Shown one piece after another: positions 19,994-27,855 of a stretch of 64,000 nucleotides of DNA. Every line of letters begins with the position of its first letter. Position 1 is the first letter of the stretch. This DNA is from Agarivorans aestuarii (GTDB taxonomy: Bacteria; Pseudomonadota; Gammaproteobacteria; Enterobacterales; Celerinatantimonadaceae): contig NZ_AP023033.1 in the NCBI RefSeq assembly GCF_019670125.1, positions 1,558,501 through 1,622,500 of the forward strand, given 5' to 3'. Under the pieces are notes generated by a model, which had not been told where the DNA came from, searched no databases, and worked only from the letters and a program-made list of their open reading frames with translations. A program made the position numbers and the translations under genes.

Positions 19994-20021
19994 AAAGAAA
20001 AGCTGGGTTTGCACCCAGCTT
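19994..20021 (-). terminator. Hairpin with U-tract after phnD (attenuator)
   Basis: On the minus strand, AGCTGGGT-GCAA-ACCCAGCT forms a perfect 8-bp GC-rich stem with a 4-base loop at 20001-20020, directly followed by TTTTCTTT. This is a classical intrinsic terminator beginning nine bases past the phnD stop codon. Because phnE-phnP lie in the same direction beyond it, it probably acts as a partial terminator that keeps binding-protein mRNA in excess over the rest. Confidence 0.8.
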
Positions 20022-20029
20022 GTCGTTCG

Positions 20030-21037
20030 CTATTGGGCCATTGCGGTAATGGCGCTTTGCTGGCGATTTAAATCAGCAAGTTGGGCGTCAATTACTGCTA
20101 GCTCAGCGGCTTTTTCGGCTTTCGACAACTTGGTGTCGTTTTCTGTAACAATGCGGTTTTTGAACAATACCAATTGACGAATAGGTAGTAGTTGAAGGTC
20201 GCTAGAGGCTTTGAACGGGGCCCACTGTAGCGCTTCTAATACTGCTAGCTCTTGAGCATCACCAGTGGTGCCGTATTCCATGAAGAAGTCATATACTTCG
20301 CCTTTCACACTTTCTGGTAGGTTTTTACGCCATACAATTGGGTCTGAAGGAATAAGTGGTGACTTCCAAATAACTTTTAACTGCTCAAACTTTTTAGGTG
20401 CAGTAATTTTTAAGCGGTCCATGTTTTCGGTGTTGCCGGTTGCTACATCTACTTGTTTCGCTGCAGCGGCTAAAGCGTTCGCTTCGTGGCCAGAGTTCAT
20501 GCTGCGTTTGAAGTCAGACACTGAAATGTTGTTTTGCGCAAACACGTAGTACGAAGGTACTAAGAAGCCAGAGGTTGAGTTTGGATCGCCGTTACCAAAA
20601 GTAAGGTCACCACGTTTGGCGATAACATCTTCAAGGCTGTTAAGCGGGCTATCTTTATGCGTAACTAATACACTCCAGTAACCTGGGTTACCTGTAGCAT
20701 CAACCGTTTGTGCGAAGATTTCGCCACCGGCGCGGTCTACTGCTTCCATGGCTGATTTGTTGCCATACCAAGCTACGTCTACTTTATCGAAACGCATGCC
20801 TTGAATGATGCCTGCGTAATCTGGAGCAAAAAATGCTTTTACCTTGTAACCAGTTTTCTCTTCCATCGCTTTTAAAAACGGCGTCCAAGTGGTTTTTAAG
20901 TTTTGCTGAGACTCAGTAGAAATAATCCCAAAGTTGATGGTGTCCATCGCTTTTTCAGCAGCTGAAACCATGGTTGAACTTAACGCTGTCGCAACAACTG
21001 CGGTTGCAAAGGCTGTCTGCTTGATTAGCTTTAACAT
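20030..21037 (-). CDS. phnD: PhnD, periplasmic phosphonate-binding protein
   Basis: A 335-residue solute-binding protein with a signal peptide (MLKLIKQTAFATAVVATALS..., cleavage after VSA) followed by INFGIISTESQQNLKTTWTPFLKAMEEKTG, then YAGIIQGMRFDKVDVAWYGNKSA and GNGDPNSTSGFLVPSY, all standard in PhnD. I use the ATG at 21037, with GGAGA eight bases before it. An in-frame codon at 21082 lies inside phnC and lacks a ribosome site. It delivers phosphonates to PhnE/PhnC. Confidence 0.95.
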   Translation of the reverse strand: MLKLIKQTAFATAVVATALSSTMVSAAEKAMDTINFGIISTESQQNLKTTWTPFLKAMEEKTGYKVKAFFAPDYAGIIQGMRFDKVDVAWYGNKSAMEAVDRAGGEIFAQTVDATGNPGYWSVLVTHKDSPLNSLEDVIAKRGDLTFGNGDPNSTSGFLVPSYYVFAQNNISVSDFKRSMNSGHEANALAAAAKQVDVATGNTENMDRLKITAPKKFEQLKVIWKSPLIPSDPIVWRKNLPESVKGEVYDFFMEYGTTGDAQELAVLEALQWAPFKASSDLQLLPIRQLVLFKNRIVTENDTKLSKAEKAAELAVIDAQLADLNRQQSAITAMAQ

Positions 21038-21063
21038 GCCATCTATCTCCTTGTTAGTTGGGT

Positions 21064-21888
21064 TTAGGCCATCTGTGGCCAAAGTTGTGGTACTGCTTGG
21101 TCTTGATTTTCGGTGGTTGTTAGTTGAGCTTGCGAGCCGTATAACGCTGCAAGTTTTGCTTCGTTTAATTGCTCGCTAGGTCCGTCGTAAAATACTTCGC
21201 CAAGTTTTAACGCCACAACACGTGGGCAATAACGTTTGGCGTAGTCAACTTGGTGTAAGGTCACCACTACTGCGATGCCTTCTTGTTTATTGATGTCGGT
21301 GAGTATTTCCATCACGATGCGCGACGACTCTGGATCTAAGGAAGCAATCGGCTCATCGGCTAAAATGATCTTGGCGCGTTGCATTAAGGCGCGAGCAATC
21401 GCTACGCGTTGTTGTTGTCCGCCAGATAGTGTTGAAACGCGCTGTAAAGCAAATTGCTCAAGGCCTACGCGTTTTAAAGCTGCTAAAGCTTGGCGCTTTT
21501 GCTCAAAAGTAAAACGGCCAGTAAGGCTGCGCCAGCTAGGAGTTGCGCTGAGTGCGCCAATCAAAACATTTTGCAAAACGCTAAGGCGTGAAACCAAATT
21601 AAACTGCTGGAAGATGTAACCTGTTTGGCTGCGGCTTTTACGCACGGTGTTACAAAACTTGCCGTCACGTTGCACTGGCATGCCAAGAACTTCGATGTAG
21701 CCTTTGCTGTTTTTGTCACTGCTAACCAAGCCATTTAAGTGGCGTAATAGGGTTGATTTTCCTGAGCCTGACGGCCCAAGTAATGCCACCATTTCACCTT
21801 GCTGAACACTTAAATCTACGCTTTTAAGGGCGTGGTTGTTTTCAAAGTGTTTGTTCAGCTGCTTGACTGTGATTACTTGATTGTTCAT
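21064..21888 (-). CDS. phnC: PhnC, phosphonate ABC transporter ATPase
   Basis: A 274-residue ABC ATPase with Walker [10 protein letters not shown] (residues 38-46), signature [15 protein letters not shown], Walker [16 protein letters not shown] and an H-loop in VTLHQ. It is the first gene of the operon; the ATG at 21888 has AGGA seven bases upstream within a CAGGATCCTG palindrome. It energises phosphonate import through PhnE. It is followed by phnD after 26 bases. Confidence 0.95.
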   Translation of the reverse strand: MNNQVITVKQLNKHFENNHALKSVDLSVQQGEMVALLGPSGSGKSTLLRHLNGLVSSDKNSKGYIEVLGMPVQRDGKFCNTVRKSRSQTGYIFQQFNLVSRLSVLQNVLIGALSATPSWRSLTGRFTFEQKRQALAALKRVGLEQFALQRVSTLSGGQQQRVAIARALMQRAKIILADEPIASLDPESSRIVMEILTDINKQEGIAVVVTLHQVDYAKRYCPRVVALKLGEVFYDGPSEQLNEAKLAALYGSQAQLTTTENQDQAVPQLWPQMA

Positions 21889-21944
21889 TACAGGATCCTG
21901 CCGTTGTTTTGAACAATAACTTAGGCTTGTAATGTGACAGTTAG

Positions 21945-21960
21945 CTTATCTAGACATGTC
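21945..21960. promoter_or_regulatory. phnF operator: Candidate PhnF operator upstream of phnC
   Basis: On the minus strand this reads GACATGTCTAGATAAG. It contains the same 15-mer found upstream of phnE, inverted, and sits 57-72 bases before the phnC ATG. A weak -10-like TAGATA lies within it, so binding could occlude the promoter. No third exact copy was seen in the window. Confidence 0.6.
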
Positions 21961-21965
21961 ATTTA

Positions 21966-21984
21966 GGTGACTTATTTGTGGCAA
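21966..21984 (-). promoter_or_regulatory. Possible Pho box upstream of phnC
   Basis: On the minus strand, TTGCCAC and AAGTCAC begin 11 bases apart, the periodicity of PhoB direct repeats (CTGTCAT-like half-sites), with 4/7 and 5/7 matches. It lies immediately upstream of the candidate PhnF operator. phn operons in enterobacteria are PhoB-activated, so the location fits, but the match is loose. Confidence 0.35.
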
Positions 21985-22187
21985 ATTGGTTACTGAGCGA
22001 GCGAAAATATAAATAAAACCTTAATTTCTTGTTTGGGGTTTAGTACTAATGATTAAAGAATTACTATTTGTTTTGTCTTTAGATGTGCTATTGAGTGAAT
22101 TTTATTATTGAATTAGGTGGCGAAATCAAAATTTTACGTTGTTAATATGATATCTTTCAGAGCCTTCACTATTAGTATAGAAAGTCA

Positions 22188-22640
22188 TTGATTAAATCTT
22201 GGTACCATCTTTTCATCGCTTTGTCTTTTTCGCTGTGTGTAAACATGGTGAGCGCTGATGAGTACCTGACATATAGTGAAGCGTCTTTTAGTGATGAGGT
22301 TCAGTTTGTATTAGATAGCCCGGATTCTTCAGCGAAGAAAAGCGCGCCCTTAAGTAACCAACCTGCCCCCATACTGGATACAACCTCAAGCCACTATTTC
22401 CTTTCTCTATCTCGAAAGTTGGTCAGCACCGACAAATGCGCTGACCAAGGGCTTAAACCCGAATACTTTTTGCTCATTGCGTTTCTTAGTCCGCCCCTTT
22501 TGGATATGGCGACTCAAGCGCAACGACCACCCACTACCCAAGAGCATTGGGCCAGCCACTTTAATTATTCTCGATCCCGCTTATCAGGCTGGAAAGAAGC
22601 TAATACCCTATACTCCCAGGGACATATTCGCCCAAGTTAA
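22188..22640 (+). CDS. Small putative secreted protein upstream of secD
   Basis: An open frame of 150 residues with a plausible signal peptide (WYHLFIALSFSLCVNMVSA before DEYLTY) followed by a polar, Ser/Pro-rich sequence. I do not recognise a family. The start would be TTG at 22188, with only a weak GAAAG upstream. No better ATG keeps the signal peptide. It lies in the same direction as secD, 160 bases before it, and has no clear terminator between. It may be a real small exported protein or a chance frame; codon bias should decide. Confidence 0.4.
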   Translation: MIKSWYHLFIALSFSLCVNMVSADEYLTYSEASFSDEVQFVLDSPDSSAKKSAPLSNQPAPILDTTSSHYFLSLSRKLVSTDKCADQGLKPEYFLLIAFLSPPLLDMATQAQRPPTTQEHWASHFNYSRSRLSGWKEANTLYSQGHIRPS

Positions 22641-22800
22641 CTCTCACTCTAGGTTCTGCTGAACCACAACAATTTCACGCCGACAGCATTACATAGCACC
22701 CTTAGGGAGGCTTATCTGTGTCTAATAATCTCAATAAAGTTGTTGATTGTTATGGCTAGTTGTTTGCGTGCACTGATTTTATCGTTTGAGAGAATTTGCT

Positions 22801-24588
22801 GTGAAAACACCTAAACGTTCTACCATTAATCGCTATGCGAAATGGAAGTACATCGTTCTAGCCTTTACTTTATTAGTGATGCTGTTTAGCGCTTTACCAT
22901 CATTGTATGGAGAGAGGGCTGCATTACATATTACTCATCGTGGTGAGCAGATTAATGCTACCGACATCGCGCTTTACTTGAACAAAGAGGGAATTACTCC
23001 CTCAGCCATTAATCAACAAGGTGAGCGCACCGTTGTATTGCTTGATGAGCAAGCTGAGCAAGCCAAAGCGCAGTCTGCGTTGATCCCTCATCTTCCAGAA
23101 AACAGCACAGTTGCTTTAGCAATGGAAGCGGCTGCTCCGCAGTGGCTGCTTGACGCTGGGTTTTCACCCATTGCCTTGGGCTTGGATTTACGCGGAGGCG
23201 TGCAGTTACTATTAGAAGTTGATATGGAGCCGGTATACCAAGCACATCGCCAATCGGTAATGGATGCCTTTAGTGCGGAGATACGTGCAAGCCGAAGCCG
23301 ACTTGTGAATGAGACTGTCGAAATTACCGTTTATAAAGATGAGGACGTTAACGCCGCGCGAAATTTGGCTCGTCAGCAATTCTCTCAATGGGACAGTCAA
23401 TTTAGTGGCAATACTGTTTCTTTGTCTTTATCAGAAGACGAAAAGTCCATCTTGCGTCAGTTAACTGTCCAGCAAAATCTACAAATTATGCGAGGCCGTA
23501 TTGCAGAGTTAGGCATTACCGAAGCCTCGGTTCAGCGACAAGGCTTAAATAGAATTCGAATTGAATTGCCCGGTGTGCAAGACCCTGCCGCAGCCAAAGA
23601 TGTGATTGGCGCCACCGCCTCTTTGTCGTTTCACTCTTTAGCTGAAACCCGCTCGCGCCAAAGCCAGTCGGTAGTAGATAACAACGGCAACCCTATAGAA
23701 ATAAATCGCCGAGCCATTTTAGGGGGAGAACACATTATTGATGCGCGCGCTAACATGGGGGAAATGGGCGCGGCAGAAGTGAACATATCTTTGGATGGCA
23801 GTGGCGGTAGAAAAATGTCGCGATTTTCCAGAGACAACATTGGTCAGCCAATGGCGACGTTGTATAGCGAATACAGCAGGGACGCCAACGGAGATAGCCA
23901 GCAACAAAACCGAGTAATTAGTGTAGCTACCATTCAATCCCAGCTTGGCAGCAATTTTAGAATTACTGGTGCTGGCTCTATGCAAAGTGCCCAGGAGCTA
24001 GCCTTGTTACTAAGGGCAGGCTCACTTACTGCGCCAGTCACCATTATTGAAGAGCGAACCATTGGACCTTCTTTGGGTGAAGAGAATGTACAAAATGGCT
24101 TTGCCGCGTTGGCCTTAGGTTTAGGGCTAACACTGGCTTTTATTGCGCTGTGGTACCGCAGAATGGGTTGGGTAGCTAACTTGGCCTTGCTCGCTAATAT
24201 GGTGTGTTTGTTCGGTTTAATTGCCTTGCTGCCAGGGGCTGTGCTCACCTTACCCGGCATTGCCGGAATGGTGTTAACGGTGGGGATGGCGGTGGATACC
24301 AATGTGCTTATCTTTGAAAGAATTAAGGACAAAATGCGCGAAGGACGCACCTTTGCACAAAGTATTGATAGCGGTTTTAGTAGCGCATTTAGCTCTATTT
24401 TCGATGCCAACATCACCACCATGATTGTTGCGTTTGCGTTGTACGCCATTGGTAATGGTCCGGTACAAGGTTTTGCGATAACCCTAGGTTTAGGCTTATT
24501 AACTAGCATGTTCACAGGCATATTTTTATCTAGGTCGATCATCAATCTCATTTGGGGGCGTGACCAACGCCGTGAAGTAAGGGTTTAA
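22801..24588 (+). CDS. secD: SecD, protein translocase subunit
   Basis: A 595-residue SecD: first membrane segment YIVLAFTLLVMLFSALPSLYG near the N terminus, DLRGGVQLLLEV at the start of the periplasmic P1 region, ITEASVQRQGLNRIRIELPGVQD, then the RND-type membrane half with TLPGIAGMVLTVGMAVDTNVLIFERIKD. SecD/SecF pull substrates from SecYEG using the proton or sodium gradient. I prefer GTG 22801 (GAGAG eight bases upstream) to TTG 22786. The P1 domain looks shorter and divergent relative to E. coli, and no yajC precedes it, so this could be a second secDF pair. Confidence 0.93.
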   Translation: MKTPKRSTINRYAKWKYIVLAFTLLVMLFSALPSLYGERAALHITHRGEQINATDIALYLNKEGITPSAINQQGERTVVLLDEQAEQAKAQSALIPHLPENSTVALAMEAAAPQWLLDAGFSPIALGLDLRGGVQLLLEVDMEPVYQAHRQSVMDAFSAEIRASRSRLVNETVEITVYKDEDVNAARNLARQQFSQWDSQFSGNTVSLSLSEDEKSILRQLTVQQNLQIMRGRIAELGITEASVQRQGLNRIRIELPGVQDPAAAKDVIGATASLSFHSLAETRSRQSQSVVDNNGNPIEINRRAILGGEHIIDARANMGEMGAAEVNISLDGSGGRKMSRFSRDNIGQPMATLYSEYSRDANGDSQQQNRVISVATIQSQLGSNFRITGAGSMQSAQELALLLRAGSLTAPVTIIEERTIGPSLGEENVQNGFAALALGLGLTLAFIALWYRRMGWVANLALLANMVCLFGLIALLPGAVLTLPGIAGMVLTVGMAVDTNVLIFERIKDKMREGRTFAQSIDSGFSSAFSSIFDANITTMIVAFALYAIGNGPVQGFAITLGLGLLTSMFTGIFLSRSIINLIWGRDQRREVRV

Positions 24589-24590
24589 AC

Positions 24591-25493
24591 ATGACTATTT
24601 CACATACATTTCTTACTCGAACGCGTTTTGGTATGTCGGCTATTTCGGGCATTTTGCTATTACTTGCAATTGCTTCACTTGCCAGTAAAGGCTTGAACTG
24701 GGGCTTGGACTTTACTGGTGGCGTGGTGGCTGAAGTTCGATTAGATCAACAACTAATAGCTACAGATATAAAGCCCATAGTAGACAAAGCGCTACAGCAA
24801 GATGTTCAGCTTATTGCTTCTAGTGAAGCTGGCCGATGGACATTTCGTTACTATCAAATAGAAGATACAACAATGAGCTTGGTCTCTGTTTTGGAGACAT
24901 CTAGTACCACGGTTGAGGTATTAAACAGCAGCATTGTTGGGCCGCAGGTTGGTTCTGATATGGTGGAGCAGGGCGGCTTAGCGGTATTTGCTTGTTTGGT
25001 TTTAACCATGTTGTATCTAAGTTATCGCTTTGAGTGGCGCTTGGCCTCAGGGGCGTTGTTAGCGCTTACTCACGACGTGCTTATTGTGTTGGGGATGTTT
25101 GCGCTTACCCAAATAGAGTTCAATCTTACCACCTTGGCGGCGGTGCTGGCGGTGTTGGGATATTCATTAAATGACTCGATTATTATCGCCGACCGAACCA
25201 GGGAGTTATTTAAAGCCAAACCCAATGAAGAGGCGAACTTGCTGATTAACGATGCGATACGGGCGACCTTTTCTCGCACTTTGATTACTTCGGGAACCAC
25301 CTTGGTAACGGTGAGTAGCTTGTGGTTGTTAGGCGGCCCAGCCTTAGAAGGCTTTGCTATTGCACTGTGTTTAGGGATTGCTTTTGGCACTTGGTCGTCG
25401 ATATCTCTGGGAGTGACCTTTCCACAGCTTATTGGTATTAGCCCAGAGCATTATAAAAAAACGGCGCAGATGGAGGAGGAAGCCTTACCGTGA
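24591..25493 (+). CDS. secF: SecF, protein translocase subunit
   Basis: A 300-residue SecF with six membrane segments, the GLDFTGGVVAEVRL motif after the first, STTVEVLNSSIVGPQVGSDMVEQGG, and the conserved TLAAVLAVLGYSLNDSIIIADRTRE segment. It starts two bases after the secD stop, so the two are co-translated. Works with SecD in the late steps of Sec export. A perfect hairpin 80 bases downstream may end the transcript. Confidence 0.95.
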   Translation: MTISHTFLTRTRFGMSAISGILLLLAIASLASKGLNWGLDFTGGVVAEVRLDQQLIATDIKPIVDKALQQDVQLIASSEAGRWTFRYYQIEDTTMSLVSVLETSSTTVEVLNSSIVGPQVGSDMVEQGGLAVFACLVLTMLYLSYRFEWRLASGALLALTHDVLIVLGMFALTQIEFNLTTLAAVLAVLGYSLNDSIIIADRTRELFKAKPNEEANLLINDAIRATFSRTLITSGTTLVTVSSLWLLGGPALEGFAIALCLGIAFGTWSSISLGVTFPQLIGISPEHYKKTAQMEEEALP

Positions 25494-25570
25494 GTTCATT
25501 TGTATTGGTTAAGCTTGCGCCTTAAAGTTAACAGTGAGTTTAGTATTAATAAATTTTGTTTTTCTTAAAT

Positions 25571-25599
25571 ATATTCCGAGTGAGTTTCACTCGGAATAT
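25571..25599. terminator. Perfect 13-bp hairpin after secF
   Basis: A perfect 13-bp stem (ATATTCCGAGTGA paired with TCACTCGGAATAT) with a GTT loop lies between secF and the convergent small membrane gene. No U-tract follows on either strand, so it is a stable 3'-end structure rather than a textbook terminator. Its TCCGAGTG core recurs in the terminator after the amylase gene. Confidence 0.6.
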
Positions 25600-25640
25600 A
25601 GAGTGTTGATTAAATAACCTGAGGTTGGAATAATCTATTT

Positions 25641-25931
25641 TTATGCTTGTTTAGGTGCGCTTTCGTCAGAGGTTTTAATTAAAAAGGCTCCACCTACGAT
25701 AGAAGCTATACCAAATACAATAAACCCATAAGCTTTGTTTTTTTGTGCTTCTAATGCCGCATCTAAACCTAGCCCGCCCAGTAAATCATTCCCAGCACCA
25801 CCAAATAAACCGCCTAAGGCTTGTGCTTGTTGCTCTGCGACTGCGATGTCATTAAGGCTAAAGCCACCAATAGCAATTAGAATTACACCAATTACTGCCA
25901 CAACGATACCTACGATTTTCTTAGTGCTCAT
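25641..25931 (-). CDS. Small two-TM membrane protein (DUF3185-like topology)
   Basis: A 96-residue protein with an N-terminal membrane segment (IVGIVVAVIGVILIAIGGFSL), a Gly/Ala/Leu-rich middle (GGLFGGAGNDLLGGLG) and a second segment (AYGFIVFGIASIVGGAFLI). The topology is that of DUF3185-type small inner-membrane proteins, but I cannot confirm membership. The ATG at 25931 is preceded by AAGGAA. Monocistronic, convergent with secF. Function unknown. Confidence 0.7.
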   Translation of the reverse strand: MSTKKIVGIVVAVIGVILIAIGGFSLNDIAVAEQQAQALGGLFGGAGNDLLGGLGLDAALEAQKNKAYGFIVFGIASIVGGAFLIKTSDESAPKQA

Positions 25932-26264
25932 TTTAGAATTTCCTTATTAATCAGTTATCTGAGCGCGAAATATAGCATCGATAAATCTAATAACAATATG
26001 CCGAGAATCGGATGCTTGTTTGCTGTTCGTATAACTAAAATAGCTAAAAAAATTCGTTGGCTTTTGTAAGGCTTGTGACTTATTTGTCTTGTGTGATGGT
26101 GTTTGTTTGCTGTTGTTTTTATAAAACTTATAAATTAGTCAAACAGATTTTAAATGGAAGGTTTAGGACTTGTTTTTGCTAGGAATGAGAACGGTATTTT
26201 AATAGATAAAGGCGAAGCTAAGGGTTTTAGCTTCGCCTTTATTACTGTTTACTTACCGTTTAGC
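25932..26264. other. Intergenic region, promoter of small membrane gene plus yidA terminator
   Basis: The 333-base gap is AT-rich. It holds the promoter region of the minus-strand 96-residue gene, and near its far end the yidA terminator hairpin at 26208-26240. I see no further open frame or RNA structure that I can name. Confidence 0.5.
26208..26240. terminator. Terminator hairpin for the HAD hydrolase gene
   Basis: AAAGGCGAAGCTAA pairs perfectly with TTAGCTTCGCCTTT (14 bp, 5-base loop). On either strand the stem ends in three Us. It lies 25 bases past the stop of the minus-strand yidA-like gene. Confidence 0.75.
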
Positions 26265-27089
26265 TTAACTGGTTGGGCAAAGCGTACTTAGTACATTTTC
26301 TTCAATGGCTACAGCAACCCCATCTTCTTTATTGCTTGGGGCTATGTAATTAGCCATTGCTTTAATTTCAGGATCGGCGTTTGCCATCGCAACCGCTAAA
26401 CCCGCGTATTGCAGCATGTGGCGGTCGTTGTCGGCGTCACCAGCACACATTACCTCAGATGCATTTAACCCCAAGATATTGGCTAGCTGCTCTACACCTA
26501 CACCTTTGTTGCTGTCACGGTGCAAAAACTCTAAGAAAAACGGCGCACTGCGCACTACTGTGTATTGTTTGCGTAACTCAGCAGGCAAGTTGGCAATCGC
26601 CTTGTCGAGAATGCTTTCTTCAGCTACAAACATAATTTTGGTAAGTGCATCGTTTGCTTGCAGTGAGGCAAAGTTAACTTCACTTACATCCATGCCGTTA
26701 ATAGAAGATTCTATATCAGTCCAAGGGTTGTGCTGTTGAGTAATAAGGCCATGCTCTGCAGAGAAGGCATGAATAAAAACACCTAATTGCTCAGCTACTT
26801 TGGCTAGCTGTGTACCATCGCTGCCGTTGAGCGTGGTTTTATGAATGATTTCTCCACTGCCTACACGCTGTACTAAAGAGCCGTTATAGGAAATAACAAA
26901 ATCTTGTTCGCTGGTTAGCTCAAGTTGCTCTAAATAAGGGCGTAAACCTTCTAGCGGACGACCCGATGCAAGTACTACTTTTACACCCGCTTGCTTAGCT
27001 TGCTGAATAGCTTGATAAGTGCGCGGAGTGATTTTTTTCTCGTCATTGAGAAGTGTGCCGTCCATATCTAGGGCGATAAGTTTAATCAT
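26265..27089 (-). CDS. yidA: Cof-type HAD-IIB sugar phosphatase (YidA-like)
   Basis: A 274-residue HAD phosphatase, the usual length. Motif I is LDMDGTLLND with nucleophile D8 and D10, motif II ASGRP near 62-66, a conserved lysine, and motif IV MCAGDADNDRHML near 215. The C2B cap is the Cof/IIB type. YidA dephosphorylates sugar phosphates in the cytoplasm. Similarity to E. coli YidA is strong at both ends, but HAD-IIB paralogues differ in substrate, so specificity is not certain. Monocistronic, with its own terminator. Confidence 0.85.
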   Translation of the reverse strand: MIKLIALDMDGTLLNDEKKITPRTYQAIQQAKQAGVKVVLASGRPLEGLRPYLEQLELTSEQDFVISYNGSLVQRVGSGEIIHKTTLNGSDGTQLAKVAEQLGVFIHAFSAEHGLITQQHNPWTDIESSINGMDVSEVNFASLQANDALTKIMFVAEESILDKAIANLPAELRKQYTVVRSAPFFLEFLHRDSNKGVGVEQLANILGLNASEVMCAGDADNDRHMLQYAGLAVAMANADPEIKAMANYIAPSNKEDGVAVAIEENVLSTLCPTS

Positions 27090-27324
27090 ATATGGGCAAA
27101 CCTTTAGTGAGTGCTAAACAAGCCGAAGTAGGCTAACAGCTAACGTTGTTAAAATGAGCGGCGATTCTACCTTAAAACTGTGACATTGGTGCAATTTAGA
27201 TCAATCTACCCTTAGCTTTGTGTTTTTGCTGCTGTTTGGTAGGCCTTGGTTCTCATGCTAGGGTGCGCTTAGGATAATTAAGTGAGATTAATCGTAGCTA
27301 TATTCGTTGAAAAAAGGAGGTAGG

Positions 27325-27813
27325 GTGTTTCATCAAGTAAGTAATCAACATGATATTCAACAGCTTACAGAGTTGGCCAGAGAGATATGGCTAGAGCATT
27401 ATACGCCGATTATTGGTGTTGAGCAGGTGGAATACATGCTTAGTACTTTTCACTCGGCTACCCGCGTAGCTGAGCAAATTGAGACCGAGCAGTATTATTA
27501 CTATCTGTTGCAGAGTGAAGGTGAAAACCTAGGTTACCTAGGGGTTCAGCGACAGGAGCAGCAGCTATTTTTAAGTAAGATTTACGTACATTCTCGTTTT
27601 CGAGGTCGAGGTTTTGCTAAACAAGCAATGAATTTTGCCAAACAACTCGCCAATGAATTTGGCTTGCAACAAATAACGCTGACAGTAAACCGACATAATC
27701 ATGACTCTATAGCTGCATATCAAAAAATGGGTTTTGTTAAAGTAGCTGAGCAATGCACCGATATTGGCCAAGGTTACGTTATGGACGATTGGGTAATGGC
27801 ATTGGCGTTGTAG
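27325..27813 (+). CDS. GNAT-family N-acetyltransferase
   Basis: About 162 residues with a GNAT fold: the acetyl-CoA motif A FLSKIYVHSRFRGRGFAKQAM contains the expected R/QxxGxG/A pattern, and LTVNRHNHDSIAAYQKMGF forms motif B. I prefer the GTG at 27325, which follows a strong AAAGGAGG ribosome site, to the TTG at 27307 that lies before that site. The acceptor substrate is unknown. It precedes a second GNAT-containing gene by about 40 bases in the same direction, so the two may be co-transcribed. Confidence 0.85.
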   Translation: MFHQVSNQHDIQQLTELAREIWLEHYTPIIGVEQVEYMLSTFHSATRVAEQIETEQYYYYLLQSEGENLGYLGVQRQEQQLFLSKIYVHSRFRGRGFAKQAMNFAKQLANEFGLQQITLTVNRHNHDSIAAYQKMGFVKVAEQCTDIGQGYVMDDWVMALAL

Positions 27814-27855
27814 CTAGAAAGCTTATTAGGTGGGTATTGTTTTAGGAATCGGGTT

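Noticed and set aside
23934-24551. A 205-codon antisense frame opposite secD
   Set aside because: Secondary frame of a strongly conserved gene; its proline/lysine-rich translation matches no known family.
27171-27200. FNR/CRP-like TGTGA...ATCAA before the GNAT gene
   Set aside because: Half-sites do not align with either consensus at the right spacing.
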